Positions 10,161 to 21,465 of a stretch of DNA of 64,000 nt are shown here, piece after piece; position 1 is the stretch's first letter, and the number at the start of each line of letters is the position of its first letter. The translations under genes and the position numbers were made by a program. The stretch lies in contig VXIS01000011.1 in assembly GCA_008704415.1 (NCBI GenBank), positions 124,001 to 188,000 of the forward strand, given 5' to 3'. Source of the DNA: Sphaerosporella brunnea (taxonomy: Eukaryota > Ascomycota > Pezizomycetes > Pezizales > Pyronemataceae). The notes beneath the pieces were generated by a model. The model did no database searches, had not been told where the DNA came from, and was given only the letters and a program-made list of their open reading frames with translations.

Positions 10161-13100
10161 AGCGGTTAACGATACAGCACGCAGAAACGTATATCGCAGG
10201 GTTGGATGGAATTGGATTTTGGTTAATGAATTAACGGGATAGTGAGGTGGTGATGTGGGACAACAGGACGGATGATGTGGGGGTGCCTGGGATGCACGAG
10301 GGATCGTTAGTACGCTTGGCTGAGTGACCAGGGCGGCTCAAAGTGCGGCTCGTCCGTTGGCGTCAGGTTGCTTTCTCCCCACAATTGGAGTGTCTTGCCG
10401 CGGTCGAGGGTTCGTACGAGTACGGCGGGGGGAGGTTTCAGCAAGGAGAGGTTGGGGGTTGGGGGGTTGGGGGTTGGGGGGGGGGGGTCGAGGCTCACCT
10501 TGGATCAAACAACACCTTACGACGCACTTCAATTCCCCTGGCGACGGGAGGCGGTTCAAGGGTGTAGTTGTATGGGGGTGGCAAAGAGAATGTGGCGGAC
10601 TTGGGAGAGGTTCGAATCTCTCGTGTCCTGGATGATCGGGTTGGCTTGAATCAAGGGTTGGAAGGTAAGCAACGAGGTGGGCGTTCGGGGGGTGGGAGCA
10701 GAGCAAGGTAAGGGTAAGGAAGGCGGACCTTGGGTTCGAGGGGGCTGCTTTCTTGCTTGGCAGCTGTCTCCGGCCCGCACTCAAATCAACGGTAATGAGT
10801 CTCGATAAGCAGAAGGAGAGGAAGAGAGCATATACGTAGGGCAGGCGGTACACGGAGCCCGCACCCGCACACCGAACGAGGGCTGCTGCTTGCTCTCTCG
10901 CCTCCATGTATCCTTCTCTCTCTCTCCCTCTCGCGCTCTCTCGCGCTCTTGCTAACTAGCGGCAGGCGCGTTACCTCGCTGCAAGTCTCCCCGCACCACG
11001 AGTTTGTTGGAGCTGAGTTATGTGCACGAGGTATATATACCTCATGTTGCACAGCCGAAAGATCGATATAATACCTGCTGGTAGAGGAGATACCGGAGTA
11101 CTAGTATCGTGGCCAGAGAGAACGCCCTCCATGAGTTATATAATAGCTTCGTCTTCTGGAATTCGAAGCTCGTGATGCGCCTCCAGATCGATATCTTGGT
11201 GACACCCTCATTTCCCCTTTCGCCGGAGGCAATAAGCACCGGTATGCCTGCACCAACAAGCGTCCTTCAGGTACGAGAAGTATTTCCCAATGCACAACAA
11301 GAGAAGCACAGCCGCAAGCAAGCATTCGCGTCCTACGCACCCGCGCGGTATAGGATAAACGTCCAGAGACACGTCGATGTGACGCCCACACTCAAGTTGA
11401 CTCGGGCATTCATGATGCCCATATCCGCTTCGATCCGCAGAATTGTTCGCACACGTTGTGCCTCCCGCACCACCTTCAACGGTCGACGTCCACAACTGCG
11501 GAAAGCTAGGCCGGCCGGCTCTCAGGACGCGCTCTCAGCTCTTGTACGATATATCGCGATACGATCAAAGCTCTCGATTTCGACGATGTTGGAGATGATC
11601 AGGATCGTGAGGGACGATGGAAATGCCGCGAGGATTTCTTTCATAGGACTGAGAGTTGCATCGTCGTCCACACTGTGGCTTCAAATATCCAGACAGGGCT
11701 CTGCCGCCCGACTGCTTTTAACAAGGCCGCCGTCCGCCCCGCTAATGAGTCGCCCGGCACACATACTCGCCGCCTGTCCACGTGACCTGCTCTTCACAGG
11801 GCCGTTCTGAACAGCAAAGGCGATGAATCGGGCGCTGTCATTCAGAGTAGAACTGTGAGGAAAATTGTAAGGCCGTACGCTGAACATTCGGTAAGGAGTT
11901 AAGCTAGAGCTGCGGTCCTTGCTGGTTTCAGTCCGAAGACACGGCCTGGAGTCAGCTGAAATTACTCCACGAGCACTCCAGCCAACACAACATCTCGCAG
12001 ACCTCGACTCGGGAAATAGAAACAAATCTCCGTAAATACTTCCGCATACGGTGAACCACGTTCGTCGAATTGCCATCGCTAACTAGTGGAAAACAACAGA
12101 ATGGCTGACAACAAGATTCGTGAAGTCGCAATCGTTGACCACTTGTCAGGCTTGCTCCGGAGAACAAATCACACTACCCCGACGCAAATCGTCAGATGAC
12201 GATATCAATCTGATCGAGGAGGCCATTTTCGCCGGCGAGGGTACACCCGGATTGAGTGTTATCGTGGAAGAACACTGTTGGAATATGCGTCCTGACCTAA
12301 TGTGAATGTGGAGCGAGTGCTGGCTAGTGAGGCATGTTTAGGGTACGCCACCTGCTTGTTATATACACCACCATACTCTGTAATCCAAACACCTCGCCGA
12401 TTGCTTTGAGAAACGCTGGAAGGAGTTCAAGTTCGAGCGCAATCAGGAGCGGCTCATCACTGCGGAGAAGAAGGCGGAGGAAGCACTCAAGGAATCCCAA
12501 AAATGCTTTCATGAGCCGGAGGACCACCATAAAGTAATTCGCGATGCTAAGACTAAGAGCACTACGATGCGGCGGATTTTCGTAGTCGTGCGGGTTGATC
12601 ACTTGATTTGGGGGTGTATCGCAACGACCAGGGATGCACCAGGCATGCCGTGATTCGCCCTGCGGCAACTATGCCCGCCGCCCAGTACGGCTCAAAGTTT
12701 CTCGAAATCTCGTATTTATACGGGAGATGCATAGCACTAGAGGGGCCAAGCCCCTCTCCCTCATATCAACCACAAAGGACGTAATCACGCACGTTGCTCC
12801 TTTTTTGGGCACTGCCGGCAAGTACGACTCCTGAGACTTCTTGAATTGCTCTTTCTTGTGGAGTTGCGTGAGCTGGTTTTTCTTTGTGTTTCGAACGGAA
12901 GGCAATTTCTTGCGGATTTTTTTTTTTTTTTTACAAAGATTTTCTTTTTTTTTGGCAAACTGTAACATTGGATTATCATGCTCTATCTCCGATTCTCGCC
13001 CTAGTCTGTGAATCCTTCTCAAAATTTTGTGGCCTTAACTGCCACCTTTCCAGCAGCTCCCTATCGTGATCGCTACTCAGTTGCGTAAATAACCTCTACC

Positions 13101-13537
13101 TCTCGCCCCATCGTTGCGTCTGTCGTAATCTCACCGCCACTGTCTGTTGAAGAGATAGTAGCCCTCACTCCCCCTCGGCTTCCAACGTAACCATCCCCTA
13201 TGCACCTCAAACCACTCCCTAGAGGAAGAGCAAAACTCCTCTCAATCGGCCTCCGTAGCACCCAACGCCCTAACTACCTCCGAGTCCTCCCGATACTCCG
13301 CATACAGTGCGCTCATCTGTTCATGTTCCGGGATCTTTCCAGCCTGTACAGTCTGGAAAGATCCTCCATCCCGGGCCCGCGCACGATGAAGCTCCATTCG
13401 GTGACATCCACTGCCGTGCAGCCACAACGGCAATGCGTTGGCGTAGACGACATAGGCGAAGAGCGGAATGCCGTCTTCGAACAGTGTGTGGGCACCGAGG
13501 AGGAAGCGTTGGAAGGTGTCGAACCTTCTGTTGGTGA
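10161..13537. other. Gene-poor region with promoter and possible degenerate coding pieces
   Basis: 10161-11050 is the upstream region of the minus-strand gene. It has a 12-G run at 10476-10487 (C-run on the gene strand) and a CT/CGCTCT tract at 10910-10955. 11100-12300 shows overlapping open frames on both strands, e.g. a 233-codon plus ORF at 11109-11810, with no domain I recognise. 12395-12650 carries a charged, helix-like frame without start or context. 12736-12757 holds an 8-bp-stem hairpin (AGAGGGGC...GCCCCTCT). Confidence 0.45.
12395..12650 (+). pseudogene. Possible relic of a coding exon (charged helical peptide)
   Basis: A plus frame beginning near 12397 reads FEKRWKEFKFERNQERL then ITAEKKAEEALKESQKCF and stays open to a TGA at 12650. 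Regularly spaced Lys/Glu suggest a real coiled-coil helix rather than chance. An in-frame stop lies about 20 codons upstream and there is no ATG or convincing acceptor, so at best this is an exon of an unrecognised gene or a relic. It could also be chance. Confidence 0.25.
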
Positions 13538-13681
13538 TTACGATCGATCTGTGGCCGTCACGGGAGTGCGCGGGCGTAGAGAGTACCGCGAGGTCTGCGC
13601 AAGGTTGTTGAGAGAGGGCCGTGGGAGGAGGGAGGCAATATTGGTGAGAAGCTCGTTTGGGAGGCTGAGAAGGCCGGACAT
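13538..13681 (-). pseudogene. F-box motif fragment
   Basis: An ORF of 47 codons reads MSGLLSLPNELLTNIASLLP followed by RPSLNNLAQTSR, which fits the start of fungal F-box proteins (SLPxELLxxIAsxLpxxsLxxLaqtSR). The frame stops at TAA after RPRTPVTATDRS, well before any substrate-binding repeats would follow. A different minus frame further on (about 13530-13440) looks protein-like (RRFDTFQRFLLGAHTLF), so this may be the first piece of a longer gene broken by a frameshift. I found no usable intron joining them. F-box proteins recruit substrates to SCF ubiquitin ligases. Confidence 0.45.
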
Positions 13682-15662
13682 GGTGGAGTCGTGCTGGTGG
13701 TGGTGGTGGATGAGGTGTGGAGTTGCCTAGCTGATAAATAAACACAGTCGACTGCTAAGCGCCATCGCGGCTACTTTGCTAACTTTCGAGCGCAAGCCTG
13801 TGTTTTAGCCGCTAGCGCGTGGAGGATACATACAGACGAGCCACTTTTCATAGCATCGTCCACAGCTTTAAAGCGTACACGAGTTTTATAAGACTGCACG
13901 AATTTTCAACGTACCACTCCCAACAACACTTTTGACGAGTGGATCAAGCGAGTGACTTTCAGTGATCTAGTCTACAGCCCACAGAGACTCGTGCTTCTAG
14001 ACACATCGATCTCGACATGAAATTCGGAGCAGATGGTAATGCACCCAGGGCCACTAGTTCATAGACCCACAGCCCCCGCCATTCCCTCCATCCCTCCTCC
14101 ATCCCACTCTCCACACTCTCCTGCCTCGCTCCGGGCAACCTGCAAGTGTTGAGAGCAAAGGCTTTTGACTCTATTGGCTCTGGTGTCCGGGGCGAGGAGC
14201 TTCGGGGTGTTTATCTCACAATCATAGGCAACAGGCGCGTGTGAAAGAACCAGACAAAAACGGAAGGAACCGAAAAGGAACGGAACAAACGGAAGAAAGG
14301 AAAGAGTTAGAGGGCTTTCATGTAATATCCGTTTCCAAGTAGTCTCTACAGAGTGTAATGAACCCGCCATAAGCCAGAGACCACCACAATGACCACCGAG
14401 CAAGAGCATAAACTGGCTTCATCAGGGGCTTGTCCTGGTTATGTCGGTTGGTTGGTTCATTCAATCGGACGGCGGGGGCTTCAATTGCGCCCATTCGTTC
14501 GGCTGGGGTTGGTACCTTAAATAGTCGGCCACCTCGGGTATCCCCCCATGTCCTCTGTTATTTTTTGTGCTGAGACGCGCCCCGAATCTCTGCCAAGGTT
14601 ACGTTGTTGAGCCCCACTGCCTGATGTAGCGGTTGTGTCGCATCAGATGCAACACCGTCCACCCCTCTTCATCACATGCCTTTATGCCCAAAGGCACTTT
14701 GAATCGCTCTCTTGCCCTAAATTGGCAAACAGTGGAATTACTTACCTTTGCCACGATCTGGTTCGCACCAGGCGATACTCTTTGATATGGTCGCCTGAGC
14801 AGTGCCGGCCACTTCTTCCTCTTTTCCCCTACTTTTTCCTCTCCATCTCACCCTCTTTCTCACTCCTCCGCGATGGGCGCATCTCTCGAGCGCATCGTGG
14901 GCGTTCTCGATCGTCATCACCCCTCAGGGTCTCAGCAGGCCAGCCTCTAGCTACCACGCCACGATGCGCACCAAAATAATCAGTCAACCCTCAAAACCGG
15001 AAATATAGATTTCCGTTAGAGTCGGTACCGATGTCCGCCGCTTTTCCCGCTCTCTCTGCTTTTTTTGATCAATTGCTGTTTTCCTGCGGTTCCTTTCCAT
15101 TCTCGCAAGTGACAAGAGCTGCGCTATTCCCGATCTGGCACAGCGCGCTCTCGTCTCTTTGGCTGGTTCCAACTCTAGCAGCAGCTGGTGGTGCAGCGCC
15201 CGCCGCCGCTCCCAGTCGAAAGGAAGAGCGAGAACTGATGTGGTGGAGGAGGAGGGAAAGGATGGTGCTTTCTTCCCTCTCCTCCACACCATACATACCA
15301 TTCTCTTTGCCGGCCGCTTCTCTCTTTGCTCCGACCCGTTGGCCTGACACTTCTCTTCCTCCCTCTGCGTCCTGCCCCCCCGGCCCCTACTCACTCTACG
15401 CAACTCTATCTAGTCACCTTTTCCTCCGCAGGTCCTATACTCTGCTCTACACGTCCTGCCAAACTCTCCGTCAGCTCCGTCCGGCTTCCTGCATCCATCA
15501 CCAAATTGCTTCTCCCAGCCCTTCAATCCCTCTGCCAACTGTACGTCGTCGCAGTGTCGCCGCGCCCTCTGCATCTGATACCCCAATTCTTCTCGCAACC
15601 ACTGCCGCCTCCACGCCTGTGTCTGTCGTCTTTGCTGTGCCTTCGTCGTCCTCAACCACAGC
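13682..15662. other. Intergenic region and long pyrimidine-rich leader of cti6
   Basis: No supported gene. From about 14800 to 15660 the plus strand is rich in C and T, with stretches such as CTCTCTCTGCTTTTTTT and CTTCCTCTTTTCCCC, as expected for promoter and 5' leader of the plus-strand gene that follows. ORFs on both strands here are composition artefacts. Confidence 0.5.
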
Positions 15663-17510
15663 ATGGTCTCCCCCCGCCGCTCTTCTAGGGCGCGGTCTAC
15701 CACACACCAGATTGCAACATCGGCGTCGTCATCTGCTTCTTCTTCGCGCAACCGTCACAGCAGGCATCGTACCGAGGAAGATTCTCACGCTGAACTAGAC
15801 GCCAACTTTCAGCGAGGTACCGATCCAGATCTCCACGAAGCCGACGAATCCCACGCTGCGGACGACAGCGTCATCGAAGAGACGATGGATGACGTCGGCG
15901 ATACGGAAGACGAAATCACCCGCTGCGTCTGCGGCCACCAAGAGTACCAGGGCGGTGACGATGACCAGACTGAATCCGATGGCCTGTTCATCCAGTGCGA
16001 TCTGTGTAAAGTCTGGCAGCATGGATTCTGCGTTGGAATCACCAACGAAACCACGCCTGACAATTACTACTGTGAGATATGCAAACCCGAATTGCACAGA
16101 GAAGGCTTGAACAAGTCTGGGTGAGTCGCATCCTCTCATTGCCCGTTCTACGTTCTCCCGGTCATCATTTGTATCCTGTCATCATTTGTATCCGTTACGT
16201 GGTCGTAAATATTGCTGAAACTCGACTGACCACTTTTGCATTCAGACTGAAAACGTCTATATACTTGCCAGCCCAGGAAGAGCCTACACCCTCAAAGCCT
16301 TCGGCGAAAGAGACAAATCAGAAGCGAAGAACCACCATGAACTCTCGAGACGCTGAGTATGATGATGAAGTCTTGAAGAGGATGCTTGAAGTGAGCAAGC
16401 TAGAGGCGAAGGCAAACGCTGAATCGAATCGAGGCTCCAGAGGTCGAAAGCGGGGAACGAGCGAGGGATCCGACGAGTATGTTTTCCAAATCTACTTTAG
16501 ATGAATCGACTGACTCTTTTCAGACCGAAGGATTCCAAGCGATCTCGAACTACTGATTCACCTGATTCTCATTCAAACGCCATTGCCGATAGTAGCGACG
16601 AAAAGCCCACAAAGGTTGTTGCGAACGCGTCTTCTTCTCGTAAAGCTCGCGGTACTACAACTCGACAGACAAGCTCGAATGCCACATCGACCAAGAGGAC
16701 TTCAGCGAGAAACAGGGCTGCCGAGAAAGTTGAGATCAGGAAAGAAGGTACATGACCTTCCTTCATTCTCCCCAACTATTAAAAAGGACTTTTTGTTGAT
16801 TCCCCCCCCCCCCCCCAGAATCCGAGCATTCGGATGACTACGCTCCCCAGAAGAACAAACGATCCACGCAACGCCACGCTGTTGAAGAGCCCGCGGATCC
16901 TCCGGCGACGACAGTTGAACCCACGGTTCCAGATACTCCTCAGCAGACGTCTAAACGTGCTGCTCGCAATGGAAATAATACTGGTCGGCGTCGCAACGGT
17001 CGTCAGACACGACACTCCGAAGACCCGCATGATATGGGCACGCCAATGTCTCGAGTGGAGTCTTCGACCGGCCACGGCAAGAGCGATCACACTGCCAGTG
17101 TGTTGGAGAAGCCCACCAAGCCGCGTCTCCCAGCTGCCCGCATAACCATGAACGAGATGAAAAAGAGAGTCAACAGCATTTCAGAGTACATTACCCGCAC
17201 TCAGGTTGAAATGGCGAATACCAGACAGAGCGATATCTATGCGTACATCGCGTGGATGGAGGAGAAGGGAACGCCGGTCAGCAAGAGCTCGACTGCAACG
17301 CCGAAGAGTGCTAGCCCCGCCCTTGGGAACAGCAGTAGCAGCAGCGACATTCCTCGTATCGAGATCAACGGTAACAGAGGGGCGGGCACCGACATTGCGC
17401 TAAACAAGGCTTCGGCTGCGCTGTCCGGAAACATGAGCGCGCTCGAGATCATGGAAATGTTGTCGACCAAGATCAATCGGTGGCAGCAGCACTTTGGAGA
17501 GATGATGTAA
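15663..17510 (+). CDS. cti6: PHD-finger protein Cti6, subunit of the Rpd3L histone deacetylase complex
   Basis: Four exons (15663-16120, 16246-16476, 16524-16747, 16819-17510) give 534 residues. A PHD finger with the full C4HC3 set (Cys88, Cys90, Cys112, Cys115, His120, Cys123, Cys137, Cys140) follows an acidic Ser-rich N-terminus. After it comes the block KRRTTMNSRDAEYDDEVLKR, characteristic of fungal Cti6 proteins. The C-terminus has PRLPAARITMNEMKKRVNSI and SEYITRTQVEMA, then a final helix MSALEIMEMLSTKINRWQQHF. Yeast Cti6 reads H3K4 methylation for Rpd3L and links it to Cyc8-Tup1. The introns are 125, 47 and 71 bp; the third ends in 15 C residues directly before AG. The middle is basic and disordered. 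Confidence 0.92.
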
Positions 17511-18576
17511 TCGGACGCAGTAGTGGGTAATATCTCTTGTTTATTGAGTGTCGACTTTGTACAATGAATTTGGGTTCTGGACTGGACTGGACTGGACGGC
17601 GTAACATCATTGCCTTTTGCTTTTCTCTTGCGACCTTGTCATATTTGCTTTTGTTTGGGTTGGACGGGTGTTTGTCGTTTCCGTTCGTTTGTTTTCCTGC
17701 TATCTGACTTGTTCATTGCTGGCTGCGTAATGTATTTTCTTTTCTGGGTCGGCGGATCTACTCGTACTGCACTTGCAATCTCTGATGTGAAATGGAGTTT
17801 GGTTCTTTTGTTTGGATGCTTGTGTCTGTGTGGATGTTAGTGTGTATTCATGATGGATGATGGGTTGATGATATTGGGGGGGGGGGGGTGATGGATGTGG
17901 GGGGAGAGGGGGGGCTGCATATGCAATTGATGTATATAGGGAATTGTAAGATGTCTCTGCTCGATTGCTCGATGTGTATGTACCCTCGTCCTCGATGTGG
18001 CTGAGACGCCCTGAGCTCGCGTGAGAGTGGGAGAGAGAGCGATCGCAACAACGCCTGACCTGTCCATGAGTTTAAGCAATCCAGAGATCTATCCCTTCTG
18101 GTAAGAGACCGAAGGAAGTCAGTCTCGTCTCGGTTGGAGCCATCGGCTCAACGCGACTTTTTTTAGTGGTTGTGAACGGCTTGGCTTCGTCAACGCATTT
18201 TTTGCTTTTCGTTGGGCAATGACGTCGACTTGCAGCACTGTTGTTATTTTGTGGCGGTGGCTGTGTTTGTGTCTGAGATGTTTGGGTTGGTGATGTCGAT
18301 GATGATGAGTGATGAGTGATGAGTGATGAGTGATGAGTGATGAGTGATGAGTGATGAGGTGCTTTAGAGTAAGCTTGGTATCTAGATCCCATACCACCAG
18401 CTCACAACCCGCACGGCGTCCGGCTCGGGCTCGGCTACATCCACATTTGATCTGCTGCTTCCCACCCATTACCCAGCCCAGCCCGAGTTATAACGCGTCC
18501 ACTCAAGCTTATCTCGGCGATAACTCCCAAACAACAATGCCAACCTAACTCCTCCCCCTTTACCCCAGCGTCAACA
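17511..18576. other. cti6 3' flank and promoter of the Cdc1-type gene
   Basis: T-rich 3' UTR to about 17850, then a 13-G run (17876-17888) and a 7-bp tandem repeat (18304-18359). The last 150 bp before the next ATG are C-rich. No gene seen. Confidence 0.5.
18304..18359. repeat. Tandem repeat, GATGAGT x 8
   Basis: Eight head-to-tail copies of the heptamer GATGAGT (last copy ends in G). They lie about 220 bp upstream of the metallophosphoesterase ATG. Confidence 0.95.
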
Positions 18577-19959
18577 ATGATCCGCCACGCCACGAACCCG
18601 CACCTCTACCACCGCCTCCGCACGCGCTGGAGCCACCTCAGCACGCTTCTCCTCCTCTTCTGGACCGCGCTAGTCTATCACTTCGAACGGCACATCTGGG
18701 CGTCCTCTTTGCGCGCGTGTTCGTGGGAAAGCTGGGAGCGGTGGCCGACGGGAGCAACGCCGTACCGGCTCGCGCTGGTAGCCGACCCGCAGCTGGTTGA
18801 CATCCACATGTACGCGTGGCGCGGGCTCAGCATGGCGGCCACAATCTTCTACGGCGATCTATACCTGTCCCGCGCGTGGGATTCGCTGCACCGCGAGCTG
18901 GTGCCGGCAGAAACATATTTCCTTGGCGACCTGTTTGATGGCGGGAGGGAATGGGCGGCGGCGGAGGATGCACCGCATGATCCGTGCGAGGCCCAGGATT
19001 GGAGGGAAATGGGGATGGGGTACTGGCTTGACGAGTTCCGGCGGTTTACGATGCTTTTCCCCGCGCCGGCTGGCGTGCGGGTTAAGGCGTCTGTACCAGG
19101 GAATCACGATCTGGGCTTTGGCGACGGGGTGAGGGCGAACGTTAGGACCCGGTTTGAGGCGTTTTTTGGCACCGGCAATGATAGGTGGCACGCTGGAAAT
19201 CATACTTTTATCAGCGTCGATGTTGTCAGTCTCAGCAACGAGCAGGACGAAAAAATTTATGGACCTCCGAGACAATTTTTGGACTCTCTTTCTCGGGGGG
19301 AAACAAAGCCGGCAAAGCTACCGCACATAGTCGAAACCCCATCCTCCCCCTCCCCCTCCCTCACATCAGCAGAAACGAAGCAAAAGCAAGAGCTCCCAAC
19401 GGTGCTCCTCTCCCACGTTCCTTTGTACCGCACCGCCGACATGGCCTGCGGGCCGCACCGCGAAAAAGGCGCCGCAATTCCGCTCTCCCGCGGTTACCAA
19501 TACCAAAATGTGCTCACGCCAACAGTATCCTCCGAGCTTCTCGCGGCCACAAACGCACGCTACGTATTCTCAGGCGACGACCACGACGCCTGCGACGTAA
19601 TGCACGACACCACCGTCCGCGAATGGACCGTCAAGGCGTTTAGCCCCAACATGGGTGTTCGCAAGCCGGGCGTTGAGCTCATCAGTCTCTGGAACCCAGA
19701 TCCCTCGAGAAAAGACGGGGAAACGCTGCAGGCAAAGCTGTGTCTCCTCCCCGACCAGATCGGGATGTGGCTAAAGTACGCGCTTGCATTCGTGGGCACG
19801 GTGATGGTAGTAGTTATGACAGAGGCTAGGAGATTGCCCCTCGTCAAACCTGCCTCTTCTAGAGGATGTACAGCGTTTATCGTAGAGGTGCTAGAGAAAC
19901 TCGCCGTCGTGGCGGTCCCGGTGTTGGCGTGGTATGGAGTGTTACTTTGGAGGTGGTAG
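18577..19959 (+). CDS. cdc1: Cdc1/Ted1-type metallophosphoesterase (GPI ethanolamine-phosphate phosphodiesterase)
   Basis: An intronless frame of 460 residues. An N-terminal membrane anchor (about residues 20-35) precedes a calcineurin-like phosphoesterase domain with the metal-binding blocks in order: ADPQLVD (Asp70), FLGDLFDGGREW (Asp118), VPGNHDLGFGDG (Asn176, His177), LSHVPLYR and FSGDDHDAC. The C-terminus has two hydrophobic stretches, around MWLKYALAFVGTVMVVVM and the last 15 residues. In yeast, Cdc1 and Ted1 act in the secretory pathway and remove ethanolamine phosphate from GPI glycans. The FLGDLFDGGREW block resembles Cdc1 more than Ted1 by eye. The expected GHxH-type end is replaced by GDDHD, which is usual in this family. 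Confidence 0.88.
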   Translation: MIRHATNPHLYHRLRTRWSHLSTLLLLFWTALVYHFERHIWASSLRACSWESWERWPTGATPYRLALVADPQLVDIHMYAWRGLSMAATIFYGDLYLSRAWDSLHRELVPAETYFLGDLFDGGREWAAAEDAPHDPCEAQDWREMGMGYWLDEFRRFTMLFPAPAGVRVKASVPGNHDLGFGDGVRANVRTRFEAFFGTGNDRWHAGNHTFISVDVVSLSNEQDEKIYGPPRQFLDSLSRGETKPAKLPHIVETPSSPSPSLTSAETKQKQELPTVLLSHVPLYRTADMACGPHREKGAAIPLSRGYQYQNVLTPTVSSELLAATNARYVFSGDDHDACDVMHDTTVREWTVKAFSPNMGVRKPGVELISLWNPDPSRKDGETLQAKLCLLPDQIGMWLKYALAFVGTVMVVVMTEARRLPLVKPASSRGCTAFIVEVLEKLAVVAVPVLAWYGVLLWRW

Positions 19960-20304
19960 GCTTAACCTCGGTAGCCCGGTATATCCCTTCGTTAGATTTC
20001 AGGGACTTCGCCTATCTGGCTTGGTGCGAGTGCTCAACTGTGATTCATGCCAGCCTTCATATAATTAATTGCCCTACTTTTTAACTTTGCGCCAGACCCA
20101 CCCCCCTTAGTGGTTTAATACCCAGGCTTCCTTTTTGATCCCTTACCCTGACTGATCTGCTTAAAAACGTATTGCAAGTATCATCCCACTTAACCTAGTC
20201 TTTTCGTGTAGAACCAGTGGTTTGGCTCATGGTGTTTAACGGTTGGTTGCAGTGGGGCGCTTCCTTTGCGGTGCGATAACTACCAATTTTCCAAATCACT
20301 CAGC

Positions 20305-20433
20305 TATGGTGCCGAAAGCCTTAAAGTTGTACCTTGTTGCAAATTAATAAAAACACCTGTTACCCCTAACCTTCTACTCGTTGACGGCAAACCTAACCCT
20401 GCTATCGGTTAATTTAAGGCTTCCGGCACCATA
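20305..20433. mobile_element. MITE-like element, 129 bp with 20-bp terminal inverted repeats
   Basis: TATGGTGCCGAAAGCCTTAA at 20305-20324 is the reverse complement, with one mismatch, of 20414-20433. Both ends carry TA, compatible with a Tc1/mariner-type TA target site. The inside is short and non-coding. No second complete copy is visible in the window. Confidence 0.65.
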
Positions 20434-20905
20434 CTAAAAATCTAAAAAATTGACCGCTGGCCAAGAAAGTATATAAAAACTTGAAATTCAACCTCCGAAA
20501 AAAAAAATAAGAGAGCAAAATTGGAGGTGCCATGCACTGGGAGGCGGTTTTCGGGCCCCACACAAAACAAAAAAGTGATTTGACAACGGTCTTTGCACAC
20601 TCTGCCAGCTCGTTACGCAATATAAACACCTTTTTTTTCTTGATCCGATGCCACAAATGAATATTTCAACTGGTTGTTTGGCACATTGGCTGTAAAATCG
20701 CAGTGACTGTGTTTGGCTCCTCGGAACGTCATCCTTCGGATTTTATATCCGGTGACGCTAGATCGTCGTCCGACCAGATTACAGTTCCCGCGAAACCCCA
20801 AACGCCCCACCCTAAACCCTTCTAAACCCTTCTCAATCCATGCGGGAAGTCTTTCAGTAGCAGACCTTCCTCACCACAACCGTACACAAATAACCGCTGT
20901 CCACC

Positions 20906-21465
20906 ATGGATTCCGTCGATCCGCTGGTTGATCGAGAAGATCGCCACTACCACCGCCACTTCGACACGCTCGTGCGCCTTGCGTGCTCCCCTAGAATGAG
21001 GGAAATGTTCGACGATAAGATCAACTTTGAGGTCATTCCTGCTGATAACAAAACCCCACTTTCCTCTACAAATTGGCCAACAGAAGAAGAAGAAGAAGAA
21101 GAAGCGGAATCGAGAACACTCAGGGATGAGATTTACCGCCGTCATGAGTTTTTTTTGATCCCAAGGTTGAAGATGCTGTTCTCAGGAGGATAGTCACGGC
21201 CCCAGCTAATAGGAACACACCATACGTACGACGCACTGCGAATGTGCCATAATTTCATTTCCTCACCGCGAGCGTCCCGGTGTTTTTCCTATATCGGCGT
21301 TTCGAAGTTTGTCCTGCAAACCATGCCACCTATGGATTCCAGCGTATATCGAAGCCAGAGGCTTTGCTCGTTATCGGACCAGAGGATCTCACAACAAGTG
21401 ATACACACGGAACCAACCATTGCTCAATGAAGCGATGTAGAAGAGAGTCGACGATGCTTTCGTGA
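20906..21465 (+). pseudogene. Possible relic of a small gene, interrupted at a poly-T run
   Basis: An ORF of 95 codons (ATG at 20906) carries an (E)8 stretch and a protein-like sequence up to RRHEFF. At a run of eight T (about 21149-21156) the reading appears to continue one frame over as FDPKVEDAVLRRIVTAPANR, until a stop near 21255. A third open piece follows at 21280-21465. I recognise no family. It could be a decayed gene, or chance frames in balanced-composition DNA. Confidence 0.28.

Noticed and set aside
10590..10630. tRNA-like T-arm (GGTTCGAATCTCTC) on the plus strand
   Set aside because: The stem-loop has an 8-nt loop in its best pairing. No matching acceptor, D-arm or anticodon arm lies about 50-70 bases upstream.
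12669..13022. 117-codon Lys-rich minus ORF
   Set aside because: The Lys stretch is a translated A/T homopolymer (about 12918-12955); no domain and no splice context.
13200..13730. 176-codon plus ORF opposite the F-box fragment
   Set aside because: It ends in a poly-Trp run from a TGG repeat and has no family features; the F-box signal is on the other strand.
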